DNA of 33,605 bases. Origin: an uncultured Selenomonadaceae bacterium (GTDB lineage Bacteria; Bacillota; Negativicutes; Selenomonadales; Selenomonadaceae). The position numbers and the translations under genes are program-made. The notes under the pieces were generated by a model that did not search any database, was not told the DNA's origin, and saw only the letters and a list, made by a program, of their open reading frames with translations. The stretch covers positions 1 to 33,605 of the forward strand of contig CAJODU010000023.1 of NCBI GenBank assembly GCA_905233325.1, read 5' to 3'. Below are positions 7,867 through 15,945 of this stretch, one piece after another (the stretch's first letter is position 1; the number at the start of each line of letters is the position of its first letter).

Positions 7867-9108
7867 ATGGCTTATGAGGCATTATACACCCGTGCACGTC
7901 CAAAAAATCTTGCTCAACTCGTCGGGCAGGAACATATAAGCAATTCTTTGGCACGTGCTTTGAATCAGGATCGGCTTTCACACGCCTATTTGCTTGTCGG
8001 TACTCGCGGCACAGGCAAGACTTCAACTGCCAGAATCCTTGCCAGAGCTATAAATTGTGATACTGTACACGAGGCTAACGAAAATAAAAAAATTTTGCCC
8101 AATGACGTGATTCCGTGCAATGAATGTGAGGCCTGCCGCTCGTTCAAAAGTTCGCCGGACAATATAGAATTTGATGCTGCCTCCAATCGTTCCGTTGAAG
8201 ATGTAAGCCGACTGCTGTCGACAGCTTACCTTGCACCCTTGCAATCCCGCTTTAAAACCTTTATCATTGATGAAGTGCATATGTTGTCATTTGAGGCAGT
8301 CAATTCCATTTTGAAACTCATAGAGGAGCCGCCGCCCAATGTCGTCTTCTTCCTTGCCACGACGGAATTTAACAAAGTGCCGCAAACCATTCGCTCACGT
8401 TGTCAAATTTTAAACTTCAAGCTCATTCCTCAAGATGTAATTGCAAATCACATTTTAAATCTCGCTAAAGACTTGAATTTCTCGCTTGAGGAGGCCGCTG
8501 TCAGAAAGATTGCACGCCTTGCCAAGGGTTCGATGCGTGATGCCTTGACTCTCTTTGATCAATGCTACTCTATGACTGATTCGGACTTGTTGACAGTTGA
8601 CATTGTTGATAATACTTTGGGTCTGGTCTCTGATTCTGATCTTGATGAGATTGTTGAGGCTGCCAAATCAAGAGATCGCCGTCAAATAATCGAAAGTACG
8701 GCAAAGGCGTTTAAATCCGGTCTTACTGCCAACATTATTGCAGAATCAATCATCACAAGGCTTCGAGATATTGTATCTGATATAAAGGACAGTCGATCTG
8801 CTGAGTTGGCTGTATACAACGAAATGATTGATCAGCTGCGGAAATCTGTAATTGAAATGCAGGGTTCCGGTATTCCTGAGGTTATACTTGAAACTGCACT
8901 CTTTAAATTCGCCTCTAATCCCGTTTCAATTCCCGTCTATGAAATGCCGAAAGATTATTCATTTGAGGAGACTTACTCTCCGCCTGTCAGAGAATCAGAA
9001 AACAGTCCCAAGCCTAATATCAAAGATAAAGTAGTAAATATCAAGGATTTCAAGACTTCCAAAAAAAATCAAAGTGACGCAGCAGGTGATCTTGACGACG
9101 GATCTTGA
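7867..9108 (+). CDS. dnaX: DNA polymerase III subunit gamma/tau (frame ends early at a tandem duplication)
   Basis: Clamp-loader ATPase. Domains: Walker A GTRGTGKTS (about 45-53), zinc module with cysteines 64, 84, 87 and 90 (CNECEAC), Walker B IIDEVH (about 133-138), the SRC motif (177-179) and the lid domain SMRDALTLFDQ. The frame stops after 413 residues in DLDDGS. The stop TGA lies in the second copy of a 13-base tandem repeat. The next ORF, in the +1 frame, holds the missing C-terminal domain. The 413-residue product is about the size of E. coli gamma and would be a functional ATPase without a tau tail. It follows the SRP RNA and leads the dnaX-ybaB-recR operon. The gene is essential in bacteria, so a gamma-like product or frame recovery must be sufficient if the break is real. 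Confidence 0.93.
   Translation: MAYEALYTRARPKNLAQLVGQEHISNSLARALNQDRLSHAYLLVGTRGTGKTSTARILARAINCDTVHEANENKKILPNDVIPCNECEACRSFKSSPDNIEFDAASNRSVEDVSRLLSTAYLAPLQSRFKTFIIDEVHMLSFEAVNSILKLIEEPPPNVVFFLATTEFNKVPQTIRSRCQILNFKLIPQDVIANHILNLAKDLNFSLEEAAVRKIARLAKGSMRDALTLFDQCYSMTDSDLLTVDIVDNTLGLVSDSDLDEIVEAAKSRDRRQIIESTAKAFKSGLTANIIAESIITRLRDIVSDIKDSRSAELAVYNEMIDQLRKSVIEMQGSGIPEVILETALFKFASNPVSIPVYEMPKDYSFEETYSPPVRESENSPKPNIKDKVVNIKDFKTSKKNQSDAAGDLDDGS
9061..9068 (+). other. A8 tract in dnaX, candidate slippage site
   Basis: Eight adenines (TCC AAA AAA AAT in the dnaX frame) lie 20 bases before the duplication. Loss of one A, or gain of two, in the transcript would join the dnaX frame to the following ORF with no stop between. 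Thermus dnaX is known to use transcriptional slippage on an A9 run; whether that happens here is inference. Confidence 0.45.
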
Positions 9109-9724
9109 CGACGGAAATTATACCGAAGAAGTTGATCCCGTTTTTGCAGAAATAGATAACGATTATATGGATAGTCTGGCTGATTCTCAAAATGAAGGTT
9201 ATTCTGTTTTTTCGGAATTTGACAGCGACTCTATGGATAGTCTGAATGAGTCTAAAAATCAAGAAGAGGCAATCTTTGAGCCGGAAATATCTGAGTCGGA
9301 AAACTTCACCGGCAGCAATCCTGATTTTGAGGAAATGGAGAATCAATCCGAAGATACAGGAGAAGATATATTTAATTTCATTCTAAAAAAACTCGAACAA
9401 AATGGAGAAATTGAAATATTTAATTGTCTTAAACTCGCAAAAGTGGTAAAATACAAATCGGAAACTTTTTTTCTGGAGTTTGCCGGTAGTACAGTTTCCG
9501 CAATGTTCCAAGGATATATTGAAAAATTAGAATTGCTGTCTGAAAAATATCTGGGAAATTATATTAAATTCCAACTTTTCAATGATGAAAACTTGTCAAA
9601 TGATAGCTTTAAGAAAAATGATATTTTTGGTAAGATGGCGGAGCCGGACAAAGAATATTTATTTAATATAATGAAATTTTTTAATGTCGACAAAAATGAT
9701 GTAAGACTTTTATATAATGATTAA
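9074..9724 (+). pseudogene. dnaX: dnaX C-terminal (tau-type) segment in the +1 frame
   Basis: This ORF has no convincing ribosome site at GTG 9074 and starts inside dnaX, so it is best read as the detached end of that gene. It begins with an acidic linker holding an imperfect repeat (DNDYMDSLADSQN, then DSDSMDSLNESKN). A folded region follows from about residue 95 (IFNFILKKLEQNGEIEIFNCLKLAKV...), which resembles the DnaX C-terminal domain of Firmicutes: helix, then alternating strands ending in IKFQLFNDE. In the family this tail binds the polymerase alpha subunit and the replicative helicase. ybaB follows after 33 bases. An alternative is translation as a separate small protein, which I think unlikely. 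Confidence 0.7.
9088..9113 (+). repeat. 13-bp perfect tandem duplication that breaks dnaX
   Basis: GATCTTGACGACG occurs twice head to tail (9088-9100, 9101-9113). Copy 1 encodes DLDDG in the dnaX frame and copy 2 encodes the same residues in the next ORF's frame. Removing one copy fuses 7867-9724 into a single open frame of about 614 residues, so this is the likely mutation. Confidence 0.92.
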
Positions 9725-9757
9725 TTATAGAAAATTAAAACTAAGGAGAAATGATCA

Positions 9758-10105
9758 ATGGCACATCCACCTAAAATTAATATGAATGAACTTCTCAAAA
9801 AAGCTCAAGAACTGCAAAAGTCTCTGGAGGACAGCAAGGAAAAACTCAAGGCAGAGACTGCGACGGCAAGCGTCGGCGGCAATATGGTCACCGCAACTGT
9901 CGACGGTGAAAAGAATGTCAAAGAAATCAAAATTGACCCTGAGCTCATCAAAGACGGTGATGTTGAAGTTATCCAAGACCTCATTGTCAGTGCAATCAAC
10001 TCTGCCAATGCCGAAATTGAGAAGAAAATCACTGATAAGATGAATTCTATGGCAATGCCCTCGCTTGATAATATCCCCGGACTTTCAGGGCTCTTCGGTA
10101 AGTAA
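9758..10105 (+). CDS. ybaB: YbaB/EbfC family nucleoid-associated protein
   Basis: 115 residues with the family pattern: N-terminal coiled helix (MNELLKKAQELQKSLEDSKEKLKAE), beta core (ETATASVGGNMVTATVDGEKNVKEIKIDPELI) and C-terminal helix ending in the glycine-rich PGLSGLFGK. Members are dimeric DNA-binding proteins coating the nucleoid. AAGGAG lies about 10 bases before the ATG. The dnaX-ybaB-recR order is conserved in many bacteria and supports the call. The stop is one base before the recR start. Confidence 0.94.
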   Translation: MAHPPKINMNELLKKAQELQKSLEDSKEKLKAETATASVGGNMVTATVDGEKNVKEIKIDPELIKDGDVEVIQDLIVSAINSANAEIEKKITDKMNSMAMPSLDNIPGLSGLFGK

Positions 10106-10106
10106 A

Positions 10107-10709
10107 ATGAGTTCAAAGGCAATGACAGCGTTGGTGGAATCCCTCACCAAGCTGCCCGGGGTTGGTTACAAGACAGCAACGCGATTAGCTTATCATATCG
10201 TCAATATGAAGGACGCAGAAGTCAAGCACCTTGCCGATACTATCCGCAATATAAAAACGAGTACCAAGGAATGTTCAATCTGTTTCAATACCATTGACAG
10301 CAACAAAGATATTTGCGATATTTGCGCTTCCAATGAGCGTGACGATTCAACCATTTGTGTTGTCAAAGATGCCAAGGATTTAGATGCGATTGAGCGCGCA
10401 GGTTTTTACAAAGGCAAGTACCACGTTACAAATGGGCTTATCTCACCGCTCGCAGGTATTACGCAGGAAAATATCAGACTTCGTGAACTTGTCCAGCGGC
10501 TAACCAAAACCAATGTCAATGAAGTTATCATTGCATTTGAGCCGACTGTCGAGGGTGACGCCACGGCGTTGTTTATTTCTCGTCTGTTGAGTCCGGCGGG
10601 AATTAAAGTCACAAAACTTGCACGCGGTCTGCCGCTCGGTACAGACTTTTCCAGTACAGACAGCTTGACAATCGCTAAAGCTATAGAGAATCGAGTTATT
10701 ATAACCTAA
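10107..10709 (+). CDS. recR: Recombination mediator RecR
   Basis: RecR works with RecO/RecF to load RecA at gaps. Layout: helix-hairpin-helix near the N-terminus (LTKLPGVGYKTATRLAYHIV), a four-cysteine zinc finger (CSICFNTIDSNKDICDIC, about 57-74), a Toprim domain (TICVVKDAKDLDAIERAGFYKGKYHVTNGLISPLAG), and the C-terminal LARGLPLGTDFSSTDSLTIAKAI block. The ORF track starts at 10065 inside ybaB; ATG 10107 (MSSKAMTALVESLTKLPG) gives the normal 200-residue protein and starts just after the ybaB stop, suggesting translational coupling. Confidence 0.95.
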   Translation: MSSKAMTALVESLTKLPGVGYKTATRLAYHIVNMKDAEVKHLADTIRNIKTSTKECSICFNTIDSNKDICDICASNERDDSTICVVKDAKDLDAIERAGFYKGKYHVTNGLISPLAGITQENIRLRELVQRLTKTNVNEVIIAFEPTVEGDATALFISRLLSPAGIKVTKLARGLPLGTDFSSTDSLTIAKAIENRVIIT

Positions 10710-10723
10710 ATTAGTAAAAGGAA

Positions 10724-10758
10724 CTCCTTGCCTTAAATGCAGGAGATTTTTTTTTTTT
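10724..10758 (+). terminator. Rho-independent terminator after recR
   Basis: CTCCTTGC and GCAGGAG pair around a short loop (10724-10745), followed by a run of 12 T. It ends the dnaX-ybaB-recR operon. Confidence 0.85.
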
Positions 10759-10790
10759 GAAGAATCAAATCAGCATAGAAAAATATTTGT

Positions 10791-10826
10791 TTGAAAATTA
10801 TATAAATTGAATTATTATTGATTCAA
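10791..10826 (+). promoter_or_regulatory. leuB promoter with overlapping inverted repeat
   Basis: TTGAAA (10791-10796), 16 bases, TATTAT (10813-10818) is a reasonable promoter. The -10 lies in the centre of TTGAAT-N8-ATTCAA (10807-10826), so a protein bound to the palindrome would block polymerase. The regulator is unknown. Confidence 0.45.
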
Positions 10827-10849
10827 TCTATATATCGGAGGGCGATTTA

Positions 10850-11914
10850 ATGAGTAAAATTGTTGTAATTCCCGGTGATGGAATAGGCAAGGAGATAACA
10901 GACAGTGCTGTCGAGGTTTTAAAGACAGTCGACAAAAAATTCAATCTCAATCTTGAATATGAGTATCACGATGCCGGCGGCACTGCCTATGATAAATTTG
11001 GTGTACCTCTGCCTGATGAGACGCTTGAGGCTTGCAAGAAGGCTGACGCCGTTCTCTTCGGAGCTGTCGGCGGCAATAAATGGGATAATGTTAAAGCTGA
11101 ACTTAGGCCGGAGCGTGCAATTCTCGGACTTCGCAAGGGTCTCGGTCTTTATGCCAATCTCAGACCTGTCAAAGTGGTTGATTCTCTCGTTGGCAACTCA
11201 CCTCTCAAGCCGGAACTTGTCAAAGGTGTTGATTTGGTGATTGTTCGTGAGCTCGTCGGTGGTATTTACTTTGGCGATCGCTGCGAATCTGAAATCAAAG
11301 ACGGCAGTGAGAGAGCGTGGGATTTAGAGAATTACTCGGTGCCGGAAGTTGAGCGCATAACTAAACTTGCCTTTGAGACGGCTAAGATCAGGCGTGGTAA
11401 ACTGACTTCAGTTGACAAGGCTAATGTTTTGGCTACTTCAAGACTCTGGCGTCGTACTGTCACAAAAGTCGCCGAAAATTTCACCGGCGTCGAACTCAAT
11501 CATCTTTACGTTGACAACTGTGCAATGCAGCTCTGTGTCAATCCCAAGCAGTTTGACGTTATCGTGACGGGCAACCTCTTCGGGGATATTTTGAGTGATG
11601 AGGCGGCTGTCATCGGCGGGTCAATCGGTCTCATGCCTTCTGCCTCAATAGGCGAACTCACCAGCCTCTATGAACCAATTCATGGTAGTGCGCCGGACAT
11701 TGCAGGTCAAGGTATAGCTAACCCAATGGGAACGATTCTTTCAGCGGCAATGCTCTTGAGGTACAGTCTCAAAGCTGAAGAGGCGGCTAAGGCAATAGAA
11801 GCGGCTATTGACAAAACTCTCGCAGATGGTTTCAGAACTGCTGATATTTACTCGGACGGTTTCAAGAAGATAGGCACCGAACAAGCCACTAAAGAAATCT
11901 GCTCAAGAATTTAG
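10850..11914 (+). CDS. leuB: 3-isopropylmalate dehydrogenase
   Basis: NAD-dependent oxidative decarboxylation of 3-isopropylmalate in leucine synthesis. Signature blocks: IPGDGIGKEI at the N-terminus, the LRKGLGLYANLRPVK and VRELVGGIYFGDR segments, KANVLATSRLWRR, and the C-terminal GSAPDIAGQGIANPMGTILSAAMLLRYS. The RPVK/VRELVGG pattern separates LeuB from isocitrate dehydrogenase. Length (354) is standard. GGAGGG precedes the ATG by 7 bases. leuA, leuC and leuD are absent, which is unusual. A glycosyltransferase gene starts 10 bases after its stop, so the gene may lead a mixed operon. Confidence 0.95.
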   Translation: MSKIVVIPGDGIGKEITDSAVEVLKTVDKKFNLNLEYEYHDAGGTAYDKFGVPLPDETLEACKKADAVLFGAVGGNKWDNVKAELRPERAILGLRKGLGLYANLRPVKVVDSLVGNSPLKPELVKGVDLVIVRELVGGIYFGDRCESEIKDGSERAWDLENYSVPEVERITKLAFETAKIRRGKLTSVDKANVLATSRLWRRTVTKVAENFTGVELNHLYVDNCAMQLCVNPKQFDVIVTGNLFGDILSDEAAVIGGSIGLMPSASIGELTSLYEPIHGSAPDIAGQGIANPMGTILSAAMLLRYSLKAEEAAKAIEAAIDKTLADGFRTADIYSDGFKKIGTEQATKEICSRI

Positions 11915-11924
11915 CAGGTAAATT

Positions 11925-13241
11925 ATGAAAATAAAATTAAACATAAAAAAACTTCAGAAAAAATTTAATGCTCTTCGTTCCTCATATGATATGCGCGGCT
12001 TTGCTGATTTGATGGTCGAGATATTTCAAATGCACGAAAATTTCCTCAAAAACGGTCAACCTGTCCCTCCTGAGTTCATGGAATTTTATAAGCATGTCGA
12101 CGCCTACAGCTATGTCATACTTATGGAACTTTCAAAACACAATGGGAAGGCCGCCGTAAAATATATTGAAGCCATTCTGAAAATCTCTCCAAATCTTGCA
12201 AATATGATGTTTCACCTCTACTATATCATGGGTATGGCTTATTATGAGGCTGAAGATTATCCTAAGGCTGAAGAAAATTGGAAGATTTATTTGACGTTTC
12301 GTCAGCAAAAGTGGCAGGACAGCGATGAAATGGCTCTTTTCTATCTCGGCAACACTTTCACCTATGAAAAAAATTTTCCTATGGCTAAGGTTGCTTACGA
12401 GGAATGTCTTAAAATGAAGAAGTCTTTCACGGACGCTGCCGATAACCTGGCTATAGTCAATGAAGTCATAAATACCAACAATTTAGACGGATTGAGTGAT
12501 TTGCACAGGTATATTAATGAAAAATCTCTGCTGAATGTTGATGAGAATGATGAGGCGGCTTGTTTCAATATTCCCATATTTATCAACGCCCGCGATCGTG
12601 TCGGTGTTATGCAACAGCAGATTGACTGGCTCCTCAACGCCGGTTATACAAATATCATAATCCTCGACAACAACTCGACCTATCCGCCGCTCATGGAATA
12701 TTATAAGTCATTTAAAGGCGACAAGCGCGTCAGGATTATTATCTTTGACCATAATCTCGGATTTAAATCAATCTGGTTGAGCGGAATACTTGAGGCTATG
12801 AATATTGACACCCCCTATGTTTACACTGATCCCGATCTCGTTCCCATTGATACCTGCCCAAAGAATGTTGTACAGCATTTATTAAAAATTCTCAAAAAAG
12901 CTCCATTTATAAAAAAAGTCGGGCTGGGTATGGTCTATGATGACATTACTTTCTACGACAAGGAACATTGGCAGGAGATTGAGCAGCACTACTATGACTA
13001 TACTGATGTTGCCAAAGATCTCTATTACATTCAGGTTGATACAACTTTTGCCCTCTATGTCAACTGCCGCCATTATAATTTGAGATTCTCAATGCGAACT
13101 CTTGGAGATTTGATGGCGAGGCATCTGCCGTGGTATTTTGACTATGACAATCTGCCAAAAGATGAAAAGTATTACCTGGAACACTCGGATAAATCTTCAA
13201 CTATTGGTAACAGATTGCATGAAAACAAAGGATTGGAGTGA
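11925..13241 (+). CDS. TPR-glycosyltransferase fusion protein
   Basis: 438 residues in two parts. The N-terminal about 200 are helical with TPR-like pairs (FHLYYIMGMAYYEAEDYPKAEENWKIYL; MALFYLGNTFTYEKNFPMAKVAYEECLKM). The C-terminal part is a GT-A type glycosyltransferase: IPIFINARDRVGVMQQQIDWLLNAGYTNIIILDNNSTYPP is a family-2-like nucleotide-sugar entry, and YVYTDPDLVP carries the DxD metal motif. Donor and acceptor are unknown. The next gene, glf, makes UDP-galactofuranose, so a galactofuranosyl or related transfer is a reasonable guess. AGGTAA precedes the ATG; its stop overlaps the ribosome-site region of glf, suggesting coupled translation. Confidence 0.82.
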   Translation: MKIKLNIKKLQKKFNALRSSYDMRGFADLMVEIFQMHENFLKNGQPVPPEFMEFYKHVDAYSYVILMELSKHNGKAAVKYIEAILKISPNLANMMFHLYYIMGMAYYEAEDYPKAEENWKIYLTFRQQKWQDSDEMALFYLGNTFTYEKNFPMAKVAYEECLKMKKSFTDAADNLAIVNEVINTNNLDGLSDLHRYINEKSLLNVDENDEAACFNIPIFINARDRVGVMQQQIDWLLNAGYTNIIILDNNSTYPPLMEYYKSFKGDKRVRIIIFDHNLGFKSIWLSGILEAMNIDTPYVYTDPDLVPIDTCPKNVVQHLLKILKKAPFIKKVGLGMVYDDITFYDKEHWQEIEQHYYDYTDVAKDLYYIQVDTTFALYVNCRHYNLRFSMRTLGDLMARHLPWYFDYDNLPKDEKYYLEHSDKSSTIGNRLHENKGLE

Positions 13242-13246
13242 TGATA

Positions 13247-14389
13247 ATGTTTGATGTAATTATAATCGGTGCCGGATTCGCCGGTGCGGTGCTGGCGGAG
13301 AGATTCGCCACACAGCAAAATAAATCAGTCCTGCTCATTGAGCGTCGTCAGCACATTGGCGGCAACTGCTATGATGAGCGTGACAACAATGGGATTTTGA
13401 TTCACAAATACGGCCCTCACCTGTTCCACACTGATGATGAGGAAGTTTGGAAGTATTTGTCGCAGTTCACTGATTGGCATGTTTATCATCATCACGTTGA
13501 GGCGATGATTGACGGTCAGATCGTGCCTCTGCCCTTCAACCTCAACACCCTGCATAAGCTCTTTCCGCTGCCTCTTGCTGAGAAGTTGGAGGCTGCTCTG
13601 CTTAATCGTTACGACTTCAATACAAAAGTTCCTATCCTCAAGCTCAAACAGTCAACGGATAAGGACTTGCGCTATCTCGCCGACTACATCTACGAAAAGA
13701 TTTTCCTGCATTACACGGAGAAACAGTGGGGACTTTCGCCGGAAAATATTGAGGGTGCGGTGACTGCAAGAGTGCCGGTCTTTGTCGGGCGTGATGACAG
13801 ATATTTCAATGACAGATTCCAAGCGGTGCCTCTCAAGGGTTATACCGAGGTCTTCCGCAAAATGCTCAACCACAAGAATATCAAACTGCTGCTCAACACC
13901 AAGTTCAACGATGTGATGAAAGTCGAAGACAATAAAATCTACTTCCTCGATCAACCTTTTGACGGGCAGGTTATTTATACCGGTCAGCTTGATGATCTCT
14001 TCAACGAAAAGTTTGGTGCTCTGCCTTACAGAAGTGTTGATATGAAGTTCAGGACGGTCAACGTCGAAAGCTACCAGCCCGCCGCTACAGTCAACTATCC
14101 CAACAACTACGACTTCACCCGCATAACCGAATTTAAAAAAATTCACCCGATCAATTCAACTTCGACGACTATCCTCAAAGAATATCCGCAAGATTATGTT
14201 CGCGGTCAGAATACTCCTTACTATCCCATCTTCACTGAGGAGAATCAAAAGCGTTATGAGCAGTATGCCGCTGAAGTCAACAAAATTGACAATTTGACGG
14301 CTGTCGGACGCCTTGCCGAGTATCGCTACTATGATATGGACGATATTATTCGCAGGGCTTTAGATGTGTTTAACACCTTCAGGGTTTAA
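13247..14389 (+). CDS. glf: UDP-galactopyranose mutase
   Basis: Flavoenzyme interconverting UDP-galactopyranose and UDP-galactofuranose, the donor for galactofuranose in bacterial surface glycans. N-terminal FAD dinucleotide motif VIIIGAGFAGAVLAERFA, then IERRQHIGGNCYDERD, YGPHLFHT and YTEKQWGLSPENI, all diagnostic, and the C-terminal GRLAEYRYYDMDDIIRRAL. The ORF track starts at GTG 13238, which lies in the ribosome site GGAG; ATG 13247, 8 bases after it, gives MFDVIIIGAG and is preferred. Length 380 is typical. Downstream, a DUF4422 gene starts 17 bases after the stop. Confidence 0.95.
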   Translation: MFDVIIIGAGFAGAVLAERFATQQNKSVLLIERRQHIGGNCYDERDNNGILIHKYGPHLFHTDDEEVWKYLSQFTDWHVYHHHVEAMIDGQIVPLPFNLNTLHKLFPLPLAEKLEAALLNRYDFNTKVPILKLKQSTDKDLRYLADYIYEKIFLHYTEKQWGLSPENIEGAVTARVPVFVGRDDRYFNDRFQAVPLKGYTEVFRKMLNHKNIKLLLNTKFNDVMKVEDNKIYFLDQPFDGQVIYTGQLDDLFNEKFGALPYRSVDMKFRTVNVESYQPAATVNYPNNYDFTRITEFKKIHPINSTSTTILKEYPQDYVRGQNTPYYPIFTEENQKRYEQYAAEVNKIDNLTAVGRLAEYRYYDMDDIIRRALDVFNTFRV

Positions 14390-14406
14390 TCAAGGCAGGG
14401 GTTGAT

Positions 14407-15183
14407 GTGGATTTAAAAATATTGGTTGCAACTCACAAAGAATATTGGCTGCCGACGGAAGATGTCTATCTGCCCATACACGTCGGCTGTAAAGATAAGC
14501 CGCATAACGGCTGCATTGGCGACAACACCGGCGATAATATCTCTGATCAAAATGCTAACTATTGCGAATTGACAGGGCTCTATTGGGCGTGGAAGAATTT
14601 AAAGTGCGATTATATGGGGTTGTGCCACTACCGCCGCTACTTCGGACGCAAGAATTACTTTGACGGCACAGAGAAACTCAAGCAGAAAATATTTCAGCGT
14701 TCGGATTATGAAAATCTTCTGCAAAATAACGATATTATCTTGCCAGTGCAGAGGCGATATTATATTGAGACTGTACGCAGTCAGTATGAACACGCTCACA
14801 GCGGACGAGACCTTGAGCAGATAGAAAATATCATCACTTCAAAATATCCTGAGTACTTGCGGTCGTTCCGTGCGGTTATGAATCGCCGCCGACTGCATCT
14901 TTGGAATATGTTTGTAATGAAAAAGCCGCTCGTTGATTCCTATTGCAAGTGGCTCTTTGATATACTTTTCACATATGAAAAATGGATGGACGAGAATGGG
15001 CTGAGTGACAAAAAGCTGCGTCTGTTCGGTTTTATATCAGAGCGTCTTCTTGATGTATGGATATTCGGCAAGGGATTAAAGATTGCTGAAGTAGATGTGG
15101 TTATGCTGGAGAAGGTGAATTGGTTCAAAAAGGGCAGTGATTTCCTGCGCCGTAAATTATTTAGTCGTCGTTCTGACGATTGA
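14407..15183 (+). CDS. DUF4422 family glycosyltransferase-like protein
   Basis: 258 residues. The opening LKILVATHKEY, then VGCKDKPHNGCIGDNTGDNISDQNANYCELTGLYWAWKN, CDYMGLCHYRRYF and the later LHLWNMFVMKK are hallmarks of DUF4422, which occurs in capsule, O-antigen and galactan clusters and is often next to glf. Activity is generally inferred as glycosyl transfer rather than proven. GTG 14407 follows GGGG by about 5 bases. Together with the TPR-glycosyltransferase and glf it forms a three-gene surface-glycan module. No membrane segment is evident. Confidence 0.85.
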   Translation: MDLKILVATHKEYWLPTEDVYLPIHVGCKDKPHNGCIGDNTGDNISDQNANYCELTGLYWAWKNLKCDYMGLCHYRRYFGRKNYFDGTEKLKQKIFQRSDYENLLQNNDIILPVQRRYYIETVRSQYEHAHSGRDLEQIENIITSKYPEYLRSFRAVMNRRRLHLWNMFVMKKPLVDSYCKWLFDILFTYEKWMDENGLSDKKLRLFGFISERLLDVWIFGKGLKIAEVDVVMLEKVNWFKKGSDFLRRKLFSRRSDD

Positions 15184-15196
15184 AAAGAGGTCCGAA

Positions 15197-15907
15197 ATGA
15201 AAAATTTACTTGTACTTTTGCTATGTTTCACGGTTTTGTCAATCATGACAACAACAGCATTTGCGGCTGAAACAAAAGTCCCGACATTATCAGTAAACGG
15301 AGAGGGGATAGTCGAGGCGGCACCGGACAGGGCAGCTATCTCCATTGGTGTTGTGACGCAGGATAAGGACGCCGCACGTGCTCAATCAGCAAATGCAAAA
15401 GCAGCACAGGACGTTATAAACTCTATAGTGGCACTTGGCGTTGATCGCAAAAATATCAACACCAGCGATTACAGTTTCCGCCCGACCTATCATCAAGATG
15501 CAAATCGTCAAAGTATTTTAAACGGTTATGAAGTTCGCAACACCGTTCACGTTATGCTTGATGATCTTGAGCTTGTCGGCAAAGTTATCGACACGGCTTT
15601 AAATCACGGTGCAAACAATATTGATTCTCTGGATTTTGGAATTAAAAATCGTAAAAAGCTGCAAGATGAGGCTCTTCTCCTTGCCATTCGCGACGCCCGT
15701 CAAAGAGCAGACCTCGTTGCTCGTGAGCTCGGAAAGACAATCACCGGCGTTCAAGATGTTTCGATCAATTTAGGTGGTGTCGGAGCGATGAGAATGAATA
15801 AAATGTATGCTATGGCGGCTATGGCTGATATGGAATCCTCAACGCCGATTGAAGCCGGAACTTTGAGTTGTTCGGCGTCAGTGCATATTATATATACTTT
15901 GAGCTAG
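15197..15907 (+). CDS. Secreted SIMPL-domain protein (DUF541)
   Basis: The real start is ATG 15197 (AGAGG 6 bases upstream), not 15137, which lies in the previous gene. Residues 1-23 are a signal peptide (MKNLLVLLLCFTVLSIMTTTAFA, cut before AET). The mature protein has the SIMPL pattern: LSVNGEGIVEAAPDRAAISIGVVTQDKDAARAQSANAKAAQDVI, the YEVRNTVHVMLDDLELVGKVIDTALNHGANNID block, and ARQRADLVARELGKTITGVQDVS. Relatives are periplasmic or surface-associated and linked loosely to stress tolerance; the biochemical role is not established. It starts 13 bases after the DUF4422 stop and may be in the same operon. Confidence 0.88.
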   Translation: MKNLLVLLLCFTVLSIMTTTAFAAETKVPTLSVNGEGIVEAAPDRAAISIGVVTQDKDAARAQSANAKAAQDVINSIVALGVDRKNINTSDYSFRPTYHQDANRQSILNGYEVRNTVHVMLDDLELVGKVIDTALNHGANNIDSLDFGIKNRKKLQDEALLLAIRDARQRADLVARELGKTITGVQDVSINLGGVGAMRMNKMYAMAAMADMESSTPIEAGTLSCSASVHIIYTLS

Positions 15908-15909
15908 AA

Positions 15910-15945
15910 AAAAAGGCAAGCAACATTTAACTTATTGCTTGTCTT
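15910..15945 (-). terminator. Terminator after gdpP (minus strand)
   Basis: AAGGCAAGCAA (15913-15923) pairs with TTGCTTGTCTT (15935-15945) with one wobble. Read on the minus strand the hairpin is followed by a run of T (TTTTTTTC). It overlaps the last codons of gdpP and may also slow transcription from the SIMPL gene. Confidence 0.75.

Noticed and set aside
13652-14146. 164-residue minus-strand ORF opposite glf
   Set aside because: Fully inside glf on the other strand with no ribosome site or family resemblance.
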